From Leptidea sinapis (taxonomy: Eukaryota; Arthropoda; Insecta; Lepidoptera; Pieridae), in the NCBI RefSeq assembly GCF_905404315.1, contig NC_066272.1, forward strand, positions 496,001-560,000: a stretch of 64,000 nt of DNA, in the 5' to 3' direction. The translations under genes were made by a program, and so were the position numbers. Below, in pieces: positions 44,344 through 56,659 of the stretch (position 1 is the first letter of the stretch; each line of letters starts with the position of its first letter). The notes beneath the pieces were generated by a model. It worked only from the letters and a program-made list of their open reading frames with translations, ran no database searches and had not been told where the DNA came from.

Positions 44344-44390
44344 TTGAATGATGAACAAGAAAATGAGATATTTTCTTGTTCATCATTCAA
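44344..44390. other. perfect 21-bp hairpin
   Basis: TTGAATGATGAACAAGAAAAT (44344-44364) and its exact reverse complement (44370-44390) leave a 5-base loop. Shorter than a usual pre-miRNA; it could be a terminator-like or recombination-derived palindrome. No neighbour suggests a function. Confidence 0.6.
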
Positions 44391-45149
44391 GCACTTGTGA
44401 ATAAAAGTGTTTATATTCACAAGATTCAACGTGGGAGACAAAATGTCTCTTTTTGCTGTCACCTTTTCCTTCCATCGATTTTCAAATCACAACGTGCTAC
44501 TAAAGTTTTCACTTCAAAAGGCCGGCAATTTTTCGCAAACAATGTAGGCGGTGATTCATTGTATATCCCCCTTTTCCTTAAAGAAATCCTTCATTTGGCC
44601 TATATGGGTCTGTCTTTGTAGGTACAAAAAATGCGTTTATTTTTTTAATATTTCTCATTACGTGGTATCGATGAATAGGTCTGTATTTATTATATAATAT
44701 ATTTTTCAATTGAACAATACAATACACAAATAATAAGTCTAAATATAACAAGAGCTGAAGTTTGAAACACGTTTTAAATTATTTTTTCCATAGAAACAAA
44801 TACCAAAAAAAAAATAGTTAAAAAAAGCTAAAAACCACGGTTTTTATTAAACACCATGACCCCACCCTATTTTGTAAATAAAATGTTTATTTTATTTTTC
44901 TCATTTACACTATTATTTATATTTATCAAAATTTTTAACACTATTCTTAATTTAAATTATTTTTTTTTACTTTTTAGTTCGGTTTACTATAGAAATAATT
45001 TTTCTTATGAAAATAAGGGACAAGACGAGCAGGACATTTAGCTGATGGTAATTGATACAATGCAGTGCCGCTCAAATGTGCAAACATACTTCGAAAAGTG
45101 CACTAGATAAAGTATTTTTCCTAGTTCCAAGAGACACAACTATCCGAAC
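44391..45149. other. no gene recognised; LINE/SINE tail fragment near 45010-45060
   Basis: GACGAGCAGGACATTTAGCTG then GATGGTAATTGATA is a frequent lepidopteran retroelement tail read on the minus strand. The rest is AT-rich and unassigned. Confidence 0.35.
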
Positions 45150-45545
45150 GAAATGGTGTAAACAGAGTTGCTCGAATTGACGCGGAGCCAGCTTTGTGAA
45201 CGTCTAGATAACTCGGCGAGAGACGTTGTTTCATTGTGTGTCTTCTACCGCATCTATGACGGGGGGAATTCCGAAGAGCTATTTGATTGTGGCACATTTG
45301 ACTGGCTTTCCTCCACAGTTAGGTTTTCACATACGACCACCAAGCTTACGCTTCTTAAGCTTCCACGTACGACCAAGCTGTGAAATGAGCTTCCTTGTGC
45401 TTCCAGACAATACGACATGGGTATTGGGTACCTCTAAGAAAATCGCGTACACTTTTTTAAAGTGCCGGCGTTTCTTATTGCAGGAGAATGTGGGCGGCGG
45501 TGATCACTTAACATCAGACCCGTACGCTCGTTTGTCCTCTCGAAA
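45150..45545 (+). mobile_element. CR1-like LINE 3' fragment
   Basis: Frames at 45168-45383 and 45226-45560 contain LCERLDNSARDVVSLCVFYR and EELFDCGTF, then FLLQENVGGGDHLTSDPYARLSS, which is the usual end and translated tail of this family. Frameshifted, 5'-truncated. Confidence 0.8.
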
Positions 45546-46569
45546 AAAATCAATGAGAAAAAATAAATTATCTGCAACAACTTGCTTAAATTGTTGTAGT
45601 ATAAATACAAGGTACCAATTTTGAAGTGAGTTTTATGAATATGTCCTTTTTTATTTAATTTATAATTTTATTGTTCTTTACTTTAAAAATCTAAACTTTA
45701 AACAGAACTTTAACATTGATATGAATATCTTAAGATTCTCATTGAAATCTTTAATAAGAGAAAAAACATTGGATATAGTAATTCCAATTAAATTTTATTT
45801 TCTGCATTTATTGAATATGTTTAGTTTCACAGATTAATGTGAGAAAATATGAATTGAAAATACTTATCTCATATCAGATAATTTATTTGTAGCTTTCACT
45901 CTATTAAATTCAGCAGAAATAATTTTAATATATAATAATATTTAATAATAATGAATATTTACTAATAAAATAGGATTTGAAACAAAAAACGCGTCATCAA
46001 ATAGCATCATAAACGCGTCTATTTTTGGAAGATAATCTGATTGCGTTGTAACAAATACAGTTCCAGTCATTGTTAATGATAGTTATAAGGATCATTGAAT
46101 TATAAAAAACCAACATAAAACTAATATATCGCAATATATATATCTAACCACCGAAAATAATATCTAGGAACCCCATACCAGTAATTATGTTTATCGAGAC
46201 GTCTCGTCGCAGTGCGCTTCAACCATAGTATTGCGTTTCGATGTTTTATATTTCGCGCGTATTTATTGCAATTTGGTTTATTTAATATTTATTATTCAGC
46301 AAATTTAAGAAGAAAAAACTATTTAAGATTAAGTCAATACAAAGAAAAAAAATAATATTTGAACCAAATTTATGTTACATGCATATACCTTATTCCGTCC
46401 AACGATAATAATAATAATATTTTAAATTTAAAATAAACATCAATTCCTATCTTATCTTACATGAAAATTATAAAAATGAACAAAAGTCTTATTTTTTTTG
46501 TAAATTGAAAAATGGAATAATTTTATTAAATAAATATATTGCCATCAGTCCTCGATAAATCTACGAAGT
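45546..46569. other. no gene recognised
   Basis: Very AT-rich; short ATA/AAT repeats only. Confidence 0.4.
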
Positions 46570-48357
46570 TTTAACAAAATCTGGCCGGTTAAAGTGGAAC
46601 AAAACCACGCCCAAATGTATCGGTTTCAAACAATAATACATACAGGTGAAGCTAAGAAGAAGCGTGTAAAAAGACCTGTACGCGATATCTTTAACTGCTT
46701 TGGACTTAACTACTAGACCACGCACGTCAACAATAATCTTACTCCATAAAAAAGTGGATGTAATGTCGAACTATAAACCTATCTCACTAATGTCCAACAT
46801 ATATAAAATATTCTCCAAAATAATATTAGAACGATTAACGAAAATTGTAGACGAAAATCAACCAAAACAACAAGCAGGGTTTAGTAGCGGTTTCTCAACA
46901 TTCATTCCATAAAACAAATAATTCAGAAATGTAAAGAAATCGGAAAAAATTACTACCTAGCATTTATAGATTAAAACAAAGCATTCGACTCGCTTAAACA
47001 TTTGAAAGTATGGGAAGCACAAGGTGTCCACAATAAATACATTCGTATAATTAGGAACATAGGGAATATTAAAGCTAAAGTACGGACAAAGAAGATTACT
47101 TCCCCATTAGGAGAGGAGTCCGACCGGGTGACCCTCTATCACCCAAACTCTTCTCGGCAACCCTAGCACACGTATTTCGGCAACTCGATTGGTATCAACA
47201 CGGGATAAATATTAATGGGAAATTACTAAACCACCTTAGATTTGCCGGCGATCTAATACTAATAAGCGAAGACCCAAAAACCCTACAGAACATGATAGAA
47301 CAACTAGTATACGAAAATGAGCAGGTTGGACTATCAATGAATACAGAGAAAACAAAGGTTATGACTAATTACACAAAAGTTCCTATTAAACCTAATCATC
47401 ATCATCATTTCAGGCGGAAGATATCCACAGCTGGACAAAGGCCTCCCCCAAAGATCTCCACGACGATCAGTCTTGCGCTGCCCTCATCCAACCTACTCCG
47501 GTCCGGTCGATCTTGACAGATCGTCGATCCATCTTGTGGGGGCCTACCAACACTACGCCTTCCGGTACGCGGTCGCCATTTGAGGATCTTACTGCCCCAA
47601 CGGCCTTCCGTCCACCGAGCTATGTGCCCTGCCCACTGCCACTTCAGTTTCGCAATCATTTGGGCTATGTCAGTGACTTTGGTTCTACTACGGATCTCCT
47701 CATTACGTTACGTTACGTTCTCCTGCGTTATTAAACCTAATGACGCCAATGAATTGGAATATGTAGAGGAATATACATACCTTGGCCAAATAATATCTCG
47801 TACAGACCTCACTAAAAAAGAAATAAACAATAGAATGACAATAGGATGGAAGAGATATTGGGCCCTAAAAGATGAATCATGAAAAACCCGCTTATACCAA
47901 TAGAAGGAAAAAATAAAAATATTTAATACTTGTGACCTACAGGTGTCAGATTTGGAGTTGCACAAACAAAAATATCAAAGCGCTGGAAACTGCCAACACA
48001 GAATGGAACGAAGTATACTTAACATAAAAGTTAAAGATAAAATTAGGCTAGCAACAATAAGAAAAGGAACCAATGTCATAGATCAAATGGATATAAAATA
48101 TCATATCAAACAACTGAAATAGAAATGGGCTGGACACATGATACGAAGTGAAGACTGAGAAATGGAATAAAGAAGTGACAGAATGGTGTCCACGATATAA
48201 TACCAGAAATAAAGGAATACAGCATCGAAGATGGGAAGATGATCTTTGAAAGGTGGCAGGTGCGACTTGGATGAGGACAGCAAGAGATAGATCTTTGTGG
48301 AGAACACTTGGGGAGGCCTATGCTGAAAAGCAAAACAATCTAGAAACTAGTTTCTAA
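46570..48357 (+). mobile_element. RTE-clade LINE, ORF2 remnant with a nested RTE
   Basis: Order of motifs: VKRPVRDIF (46660s), ILLHKKVDVMSNYKPISLMS (46735 on), QPKQQAGFSSGFST, AFID-stop-NKAFDS (46960s), FAGDLILISEDP (47240s), GLSMNTEKTKVMTNYTKVP. It is then interrupted at 47397-47728 and resumes NELEYVEEYTYLGQII (47748 on) and ends with RWEDDL/ATWMRTARDRSLWRTLG-like sequence and ETSF-stop at 48357. The catalytic FADD is FAGD, and the frame has a TAA in the KAFDS block. Both would inactivate RT. Confidence 0.85.
47397..47728 (-). mobile_element. 5'-truncated RTE LINE nested in another RTE, 13-bp target duplication
   Basis: TATTAAACCTAAT is duplicated at 47384-47396 and 47729-47741. The insert, on the minus strand, encodes LKWQWAGHIARWTEGRWG, the C-terminal region of RTE ORF2, through WRPRTGRRSVGRPPQDG, and ends in a (GATGAT)-type tail at 47397-47410. 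It is a different subfamily from its host. Short insert, exact target duplication, typical of target-primed reverse transcription. Confidence 0.93.
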
Positions 48358-48448
48358 TATAGTAAATTATTATATAAGTATTTTTATATAAACAAATTTA
48401 AATAGTAGATTTAAGATTAGTAATGTAGCTGCACTTATTTATAGATTG

Positions 48449-49352
48449 TCGACCAGTGCCGGGAGAAACTTGTGTCTTCTATCGAGTCCTCTCTTGAGAA
48501 GGTCGCGGAATGGGGTAAATTGAACCTTGTCCAATTTAACCCCCAGAAGACTCAAGTTTGCGCGTTTACCACTAAAAAAACCCCATTTGTCGCATCACCG
48601 CTCTTCGACAACACTTCCCTAAAAGCCTCGCCTAGTATCGGAATACTGGGTCTCGAAATCTCGAGCGATTGCCAATTCCGTGGCCATCTGGAGGGCAAAG
48701 CCAAATTGGCTTCAAAGAAACTGGGCGTCATTAATAGAGCACGGCAATACTTCAAGCCGGCCCACATTCTAGCGCTGTACAAAGCGCAGGTCCGGCCATA
48801 CATGGAGTATTGCTGTCATCTCTGGTCTGGCGCACCCCACTATCAGCTCGATCAATTTGACCGCGTGCAACGCAGAGCAGCTCGAATTGTCGTACTACTT
48901 ACGAATTGTAATACTACTCTGTGTACTCTGTGAACGGATGGATCACTTGGCGTTGCGTAGAGACGTCGCTTCATTGTGTGTCTTCTACCGCATTTATCAC
49001 GGGGAGTGTTCCGAAGAGCTGTTTTACCTAATTCCTGCCGCCGAATTCCACCTTCGTACGACACGCCACAAGTTAGGATATCATCCTCACCATCTGGATG
49101 TTTGGCGGTCCTCCACAGTGCGGTTTACAAGGAGCTTTCTTCCACGTACTACAAAGCTGTGGAATGAACTTCCTTGTGCGGTGTTTCCGGGACGATACGA
49201 CATGGGTACCTTCAAAAAAAGCGCGTACACCTTCCTTACAGGCCGGCAACGCTCCTGTGATTCCTCTGGTGTTGCAAGAGAGTGTGGGCGGCGGTGATCA
49301 CTTAACAACAGGTACGTACGCTCGTTTGTCCTCCTATTCCATAAAAAAAAAT
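48449..49352 (+). mobile_element. CR1-like LINE 3' third with complete tail
   Basis: From DQCREKLVSSIESSLEKVAEWG (48449 on) through NLVQFNPQKTQVCAFTTKK, PYMEYCCHLWSGAPHYQLDQ and DRVQRRAARIV (48472-48893). A short duplication-like insertion at about 48890-48925 breaks the frame, then LALRRDVASLCVFYRIYHGE and RTTKLWNELPC follow to 49297. The tail ends TCCTCCTATTCCATAAAAAAAA at 49352. Best reference in the window for this LINE's 3' end. Confidence 0.88.
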
Positions 49353-49904
49353 TGTAATTAAGGCTTTTATTATTATTACTAGACCAAGCAATATTTGAAA
49401 CTTATTAAATTAAAACATATTGCCTTTGCATCCGCTTAAAATTTACCACGTGCTTAAGCCACACTAATACCAACGGTTTTAATATATTATGAATGTATGC
49501 AGTTAACAGTGTTTAGAAATATTGTAATTGGTGGTTTGTTGGCCTTTCGAAGTTCATGAATTTTACTTTGATAATCTTCTTTCAATCTGTTTCTATATTA
49601 TATTTATATTTCCACAAGACCAATGGGTATGTTATTACATGTTAAGTAGAGCAACGAATTTTTTAGATTCGATCTAAAATCAGTTAGTAAGATTCCAAAT
49701 CTTAAGCATATCGGTGCCTTTAAAATAATACTCCGCACACAAGTAAGATTAAAAAACCAACAGAATAAGATTTCTGTATCAATATCACTTCGTTCAGATG
49801 TATTATAGATATAATAATATAGAGAACCAACCGCAATGAAACCGCATGACATTCATTCGTGGTATATTGTTAAATGGCAAGAAAACGAAATAAATAAAAT
49901 TTAC
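49353..49904. other. no gene recognised
   Basis: AT-rich spacer between LINEs; an 82-codon minus-strand ORF (49852-49604) has no recognisable features. Confidence 0.35.
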
Positions 49905-49992
49905 TTTACAAAATGTTAAAAATGTAGATGCGTTTTGTTAAATGGAGAGGTGGAATCTGCTATATTTCTTGGCATTACTCTGGATTCCAAAT

Positions 49993-50250
49993 AACAATAA
50001 TAATAATAATAATAAATCTTTATTTGTTGCAAAGAAAAAAATACAATTTTGCTTAAAATTACCCTCGACCCCCAAACTAGGACAGCCCGTGACATGGGGG
50101 TCAGTCTCTTCCCAGTTGTGCATTCTAAAATGTCAAATAACAAACATCAACATATTTTAAGGTCTAACAATGGAAGTTATGCAACAAATTATGAACACAG
50201 AAACTATTTTATATATTATTTAGGGCGTGTATTGTGTGTTTGTGTGTGTA

Positions 50251-50286
<36 letters not shown>

Positions 50287-52730
50287 CGTGTGTGTGTGTG
50301 TGTGTGTGTGAGTATGTGTTTAGCTTTTTATTTTTCAAATGCTATGCCTGGATTAAGTAGTGGTTATCGAATAAGATTTTCAGTAGCTTCGTAATTTAGG
50401 TTTCTTAACATGTTCTTGAGTTTATATCTAAGTTCATATATATTACAATGCATAATTTTAAGTTTTGTATTAATATTTTTGAAAAGTAATCGTCCCAAAT
50501 AGTTATATTGGCGTTGTGCAAATGAACTTTTTGTTCGGGGAATGTGTATTACAGGTCGACGTCGGGGAGTACTGTCCAGTGGTGGGATTCGGTGCATCCG
50601 ATGGTAACGTGTAACGCTTCTGTCTATATACAGCTGACGTACCGTAAGAAGTTCAGTGATTTTGTATAGTTCCTCAGTAGAGAATATACGAGGTTTACCG
50701 AGCATCACCTTTATGATAGCTCTTTGCGCTCTTTCTACCTCAATAAGGTGTGAGGAGGCTGCTCCACCCCATGCAGATATGCAATAGATCAGTAGAGATT
50801 GACATAGTGCTTTATAAACCTGTATTATCAATTTGGTGTCAGCAACGTCACGGAGGTTTCTACATACGGGGATTAGCCTCCTGACTCTATTAGCAAGTGC
50901 TGTGATGTGGGGATGCCATTTTAGGTTTTCGTCGATGACAACTCCCAAGTACTTCATGGTTACTTCTTTACCGAGTACTTCACAGGAGCAGTCATTAGGA
51001 GTGACTTCTAATTTGTTACAGGGAAACGTGTGTAACTTAAGTTTGAAATTAGAAGGGGGCTGGGTGACTCGCGTTATGCTAAAGCAAATGTACTTGGTTT
51101 TTTAAGCATTTATGGTGAGTAGATTATTTTCCAATGTTTTTGTGATCCTGCTAAGTCCAATTTCAGCTGTTGTGCGGGTCTCATTCCATGTTCTCCCATG
51201 AAATATTATGGCAGTGTCATCGGTAAAGGCAATAAGTTGGGCATTATCTAGTTTTATGTTGCAAATTTCATTAGCGTATACTAAAAAAAGCGTCGGTCCC
51301 AATGTGCTACCTTGTGGAATGCCGTGTGTCACATTTAGGTTCTTGCTAAAGTATTCTGCTACTTTTACTTTTTGCGTCCTTCCTAATAGGTAGTTATTAA
51401 ACCAGTCAAGTGCGATTCCTCGTATACCAAGGCCTTCCATTTTTCGGAGTAGGAGAGGTATGGACACGGTATCAAACGCTTTTTTGAGGTCAAGAAATAC
51501 TCCCAGGCATTTGTTTCTTTGGTCCAAGTGCTTGGTGACAGTATTGGAAAAGGAGATCACAGCATCTTCTGTAGATTTTTTAGCCCTGAAACCATATTGG
51601 TTACTTGCTATCAGGTTATGTTGTTCAAGGTAGCGTATTAGTCTAGAATTAACCACCTTTTCCAATACCTTACTCAAGGCTCTTAGTAGTGAGATGGGCC
51701 TGTAGTTTGAGATGGACAGCTTATCACCACTCTTATAAATTGGAACAACTATCGCTTGCTTGAATAATGATGGGAAAGTACCTGTCATCATACTGAGGTT
51801 ACAAAGATGATCAATAGGATAGCAAAGGATATCCCGGAACTTTCTCAATATACTCGTAGGTACGCCATCATCGCCAGGTGCGCAGCGAATTTTTAGGTTC
51901 CCCAGAATACCTTTAATTTCTATTGGATTTGTGGGGTTTAACATCATCGAATTCCCTTTATGTGCGTGTGTTCCCTGTTGGGATATTAACTGTTCTTCGG
52001 TTTTATTGGTGGAATTTAATATTTCCTTAGCCAATGAACTTCCTACATTAATGAAGAAATCGTTAACTCCTTCTAGGGATTCCAGTGGATTGGAAGCCAA
52101 GCTTAATAATTCATTAGCCGAGGTTTTTTGCGGGCTTAATTGGCATATTTCTTTTATAACATCCCAGGTTTCTTTTTTCTTACCATTTTGTTGCCGGAGT
52201 TTATTTTCATAATAATTTATTTTTAATTTCTTACTTATTTCTTTACACATATTTCTATAACTGATATATTTTAATTTATGTTCCGCACTTTCAGGAAATT
52301 TCTTGGCAACTGAATGAAGATGGTCCCGTCTTTTAATATACTTAATTATACCACAGGTAATCCACGGTTTAAGTGGCCTTTTTCGGCGTGAAAGTATAGT
52401 GGTATCCGTAAACTTGAGAATAATTTCTTGAAGTATATTGGTCAGTATTTGGGCTGCTTCATTAGTTTCAGTAATTAATAAGAAGTCTGACCAATCATAT
52501 TCTACTAAATATTTCTTGATTCCGTCAAAATCGGTTTTGGTTCTAGTATATGCTCCTTGATCGGGTATTCGGGGTGCTGGGGAACCTGGGATCGATAGAA
52601 GAAGTGGTAAATGGTCTGTCATGTCTGTATTTAAAACATAGCATTTGGGGTTTCCTACTAGTTTGATCATGAAGTGGTCAAGACATGTTTTTCCATGGGT
52701 TGGTTTATTTACTGCAGCGTGCAGACCATG
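49993..52730 (-). mobile_element. 5'-truncated LINE of another family, almost intact RT ORF, nested
   Basis: One frame runs from 52730 to 50364 with a single stop, TAA at 51104-51102, at N-A-stop-K-T-K-Y where AAA is expected. Before the stop: end of endonuclease (HGKTCLDHFMIKL, TDMTDHLPLLL), RRKRPLKPWITCGI, RT fingers (NYRPISLLRALSKVLEKVV), QYGFRAKKSTEDAV, LDLKKAFDTVS, GIPQGSTLGPTLFLVYAN and FTDDTAIIF. After it: MKYLGVVIDENLKWHPHI and LTVRQLYIDRSVTRYHRMH. The usual FADD is FTDD. The 3' end carries a (GT)n tract and an (AAT)n tail at 49993. About 788 codons, Jockey/I-group by motif order, clade uncertain. Confidence 0.9.
50226..50318. repeat. (GT)n microsatellite in LINE 3' untranslated region
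   Basis: Nearly continuous TG dinucleotides with a few ATA and GC interruptions, just after the stop of the nested LINE ORF. Confidence 0.9.
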
Positions 52731-53065
52731 GAAATGGGGCCTCCATATTGAAGGATTGGCGAACAGACTTAGTTCTGCCGCATACGCGGTTAAAATGATT
52801 AGACAATTAACTGACATAAGTATGGCGCGACTAGTACACTTTAGTTATTTCCATAGTATTATGTCCTATACCATAGGACTAATAAGCAATATATTGCAAC
52901 GCTGCCACTCTTAATTCAATATTTGTGCTGCAGAATAGGGCTATTCGCGCTATTTATAACCTTGGTCCTAAAGAATCATTGAGAGCAAAATTCAAAGAAA
53001 TTAACATCTTGGCTGTTGCTTCTCAATATATTATTGATATGAATAAAAATATTTGAATTTGAATT

Positions 53066-53829
53066 GTTAAATTAATCTTAACACAGTTTATTATAAAATG
53101 CCTGTAAAATTTTATGTAAATAAGCACAATAAAATAAATGACATTATATTAATAATAAGTACATTAATTACAGTTTAACAAATAACCGAGAAAACTCAAA
53201 AGGCTTAAATCACATCCCATCGTAATCTGATTTAATTTGTGCTTTTGCGAGTGAAAGAGCCTTCATTTGGATGAAAATTGACCACTACATTTGCTCCGGA
53301 AACGTGGTATGCTTTGACACGTTTTATCAATGTACAGTTAGCATAAAAATTAAAATATTTTATTTATTTTTATTTTATTTAACTTACACAGGATCCACAC
53401 ATACATCGATAATATATGAAAATCTCTTATAGTATGTTCGTAAAAATTTAATAACTTCATCAAAAAATTTGACTTCACAAAATAAATACAAGAAATAAAC
53501 AAAAGCTACTATTTCATTAAGCACAGACCCACAAAATTAGTAATTCGTTTATGGGCCAGTGTATCCGTTTTTACGACAAACTTCGCATTAATATAAATTA
53601 ATATTATTATTAATATCCAGGTGCATCATTATGTAAATTTAAAAATTAAACTAAGAAAATTTTCTTTAAAAATGGGTACTTATTACAAAATATCTCACGG
53701 ATACGGATAACAATACAACATTGGTATCACAACTTCAACTAGTTCAAAATAAGTTGTAAAATAAATTTATATGACAATGTAAAAAATATATAAAAGACGT
53801 ATAAAGGTGCTATATAAGTGGCCTACTAA
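53066..53829. other. no gene recognised
   Basis: AT-rich. A 30-codon minus-strand open stretch before a GTAAGT (53396-53391) is weakly exon-like, but no partner exon was found. Confidence 0.35.
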
Positions 53830-54240
53830 CAGAATAAATATGACGGCGTTTACGTCGAACGTCAGGTTGACACAACTGTCAATGTCGACCTAGCGAAGCG
53901 TCATTGTCTATGGCAGTGCGGGCGGACATCTTGACTTCACTTTTGAACGAGACGGCGCCCGCGCTTGTTACGAATCGCTTGGAATCTTCGCCATCGCGCT
54001 GTATTACGATTTAATTTAGTTGATTTGCTGTAGTAGTTATCTCTAATCGCCTAATTACGTTGTGATTTCTTTGAAAGTAATTAAAATACGCCGGTTGTGA
54101 TCCAAAGACATTATTTTATTGTTTCCGTGTTCACCTACCCACATAATTGGAAGAAGATGAATCCTGGTGAGGGGCCGGCAGGCCATCCTGGCTCTTCAAA
54201 TATTTAAATTTGAAGATATAATATGTAAATAAAATGCACG
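53830..54240 (+). other. GC-richer transcript-like segment, possibly a retroelement 5' leader
   Basis: This stretch is clearly less AT-rich than its surroundings (GGCGTTTACGTCGAACGTC, GGACATCTTGACTTCAC, GAGACGGCGCCCGCGCTTG). It ends with ATG (54157) opening MNPGEGPAGHPGSSNI then a stop, and AATAAA near 54229. It looks like a 5' untranslated leader plus start codon followed by a polyadenylation signal, as in an internally deleted retroelement or a promoter/first exon. I do not recognise it. Confidence 0.35.
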
Positions 54241-56404
54241 TAATCATTACCGACTTTGTACATTGTTTCGTAAAAATCAACATTAAACTAAAGTCGATGT
54301 TTCATTGTCTTTTAAGAAAATCTCTTTCAGGGGATCTGAAGTTGACGGGAGTCAAGAAATTAAATATCACTCACTACATGTATTCTCTCAAAGCTTGATT
54401 ACTGTTATGTTCCTATTATTATTAATCAATGTAAAAATACAAAACATAATATATGCAAAGATTATTTTCAATAAGTACAATTTTAATTGATATAATAACT
54501 TTTTTAGGTGTCAAAGGACTTTTTACATATTAGAATATATGTCATACCAGAGGTGAATGATGTGATGCATGAATGACAGCACTTCCTAAGTTGGAAGATG
54601 CCTTTACTGTGATGATGTGTAAGATAGCAGAGGGAGAAGAAACTGGCGGTTAAGTGGTGCGGGGGAAATGTCCGGTGATGAAATACGATATGAATATAAA
54701 CAAATTACTATGTAGGAGAAAGATGAGTTGAACGACCATGATTCTGGGCTCCTCTGCCCAGAGGTTGGAAACAAGTACTGTTTGTACTATATGAGGCTGA
54801 ATTTTGGCCTTATAATTTGCTGGTGGTGGATTGAGGTGAAGAACTGTCTCGCTTTACTGGACACATCAAGCTTATTGGCGAATTTAGCCGTTCCTACCAA
54901 GTGCAAGGTGGTAATAATATATTTTTCTAATATAGTTTTCATAATTATTTAATTAACTTTCAATATAAATCATAATCTTAACCACATTAACAAACTATAA
55001 ATAACTTTGTATAAGTGTGTACAGAAATTCGGCAATAATTAAACAGTTAGAAGTGAGTTCACGCTCACTCTTATAGATATATTTTTGTTAAATGTGGCAA
55101 ACGGGTAAGATGCTCATGTCAAAGAAAGTAGTCAGGCAACCGCCCATTGACCGTAACACAAGGGGCCAAAAGATGCGTTGCCGACCCACTTAATATTAGG
55201 TATATCTGTAGTTGATAATAATATTATTGTTTTTGAGTAAATTCTTTATTAAAATGAACGGCCTGTCGCTACATTTGTGAAATTAATTCCAACGTAATAC
55301 GTTTGTTAATTTGATTCGTTAACAACCTTTTGTAATTCGCTTATTAGTAAATTAAATCCAAGCCCGAAAGAGATGATGGAACGTTATTTAGATCACGACT
55401 CTATATCGCTATAGTTACTTCTTGTATTTGCTAAACACTATAATTAGGTGGTAAAAAGAAAATTGAAAAAGAGCCATTTCTATTACATTTGCGTGAGCAG
55501 GATAAATAAATTATTACTTATAATAATTATGAGGGTAGTCGTTACATCTGTATAAACTTCAAAATCTAATGCACAATTTTGTATTTGCCCATGCCGCAAC
55601 GACAGCATGGAAGTTATTAGTCATCGAATACATTTGGTGACGATACCACATTTATATTATTTTGTTATTGTGTCATATTAAAGTTTATTTTATATAATTT
55701 TACATATTTTTAATGCATTAATAATATTTATTATTTATATATTATATTGGTAGCTCTTTTCATTAAAGACATTAATTGTCGTAATTCACTTGGGCAATAA
55801 AGGGCAATATGAGGCATGGGATTTTTTTGTAATGGCAAAGAAAGATAACCGAAAAGACGACTTTATTCTAATTAAATGCGTGCAATATCGTAAGTATCGG
55901 AGACGCGAGCGGCTGTGTATGGATTGCTTCTTCTTATTCAAGCATTGTATTGAACTGACGTCACATATAAAGGGTTTCGTATCGAAACTTCTGATTTCAA
56001 TGTGCAGGATTTTTATGAATTGACGAGATGAGCAAGGTGGTGGTGTTGGTAAGTTGATGGTAACTGATTTGTAATGCCCCTTACAATGAAGCAAATTGCA
56101 ATTTGAAATTGCAAAACAGCGTCGCAATTTCACTCGTCATCTTAATGCCAACATAATATATGTTAATCCACAAAAGACAATTAATTTCATTAGGTACGGG
56201 GCAGTTCAAAATGAAACACAATAATTGCAAGCATTCATGCTTGAAGGCAGAAAAAGGTTAGGTTTTGGTATCCTGGCCAGCATCTTGTGCAAAGAAACCA
56301 ATTGGTGAAAAAATATAACACCATGTATTCAATAATAAATACTTTTGTGAACTATATTTTTAAAATATAATAAATGCAAGGCGATAATCTTGGAATTCAC
56401 CATC
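54241..56404. other. no gene recognised; degraded retroelement tail at about 55085-55185
   Basis: AAACGGGTAAGATGCTCATG then CAACCGCCCATTGAC and GATGCGTTGCCGAC resembles a widespread lepidopteran LINE/SINE tail. ORFs at 55790-56133 on both strands have no recognised domain. Confidence 0.4.
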
Positions 56405-56640
56405 TGTCGACCCATTTAGCTCAATGGTTAGTGATCCCTACATAGCTACAGGTCTTGGATTCAAATCTCGGTAGGTGCAACCATTTATATGATGAACATG
56501 AATGTTTCCGAGTCATGAATGGTTATAAGTATTTATCTTTATTGCTTTAAATGTATCGTTATCTTATAGTACAGGCTATGCCTAGTTTGGGGAAAGATAA
56601 TTTGTGTAAAAGTGTGTCAAATTTATTAATAAAATATAAA
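56405..56640 (+). mobile_element. tRNA-derived SINE
   Basis: An internal Pol III promoter is visible: A box TAGCTCAATGGTTAG (56417-56431) and B box GGATTCAAATCTCGG (56457-56471, a degenerate GGTTCGAATCC). The body then matches common lepidopteran SINEs (GATGAACATGAATG, CCGAGTCATGAATGG, AAGTATTTAT). It depends on LINE machinery for movement. Diverged boxes imply an old copy. Confidence 0.8.
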
Positions 56641-56659
56641 ACCAACATTAAACCAGTCA

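Larger units (their letters stand above)
49905..53065 (+). mobile_element. Jockey-like LINE fragment split by another LINE
   Basis: Left piece 49905-49992 matches the GEV-SAIFLGITLDSK region (GGCATTACTCTGGATTCCAA). Right piece 52731-53065 resumes at W-G-x-HIEGLANRLSSAAYAV and runs to LRAKFKEINILAVASQYI, then by deletion directly into the GAATAAAAATATTTGAATTTG tail. Between them lies a minus-strand LINE (49993-52730). Same family as the 9-16 kb pair, but its RAIRAIYNL block is undamaged. Confidence 0.85.

Noticed and set aside
52731..52817. First ~29 residues of the 571-codon minus-strand ORF (MSVNCLIILTAYAAELSL...)
   Set aside because: They are the antisense of the host Jockey-like LINE; the real nested LINE begins at about 52730.
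53391..53480. Possible minus-strand exon ending at a GTAAGT donor
   Set aside because: Thirty codons of AT-rich open sequence without motif or partner exon.
55830..55895. Possible plus-strand first exon (MAKKDNRKDDFILIKC) before GTAAGT
   Set aside because: Only about 20 codons, no partner exon, and an overlapping ORF on the other strand; not distinguishable from chance.
56417..56471. tRNA gene
   Set aside because: A and B boxes are present but no cloverleaf acceptor stem closes; the downstream body matches a tRNA-derived SINE.
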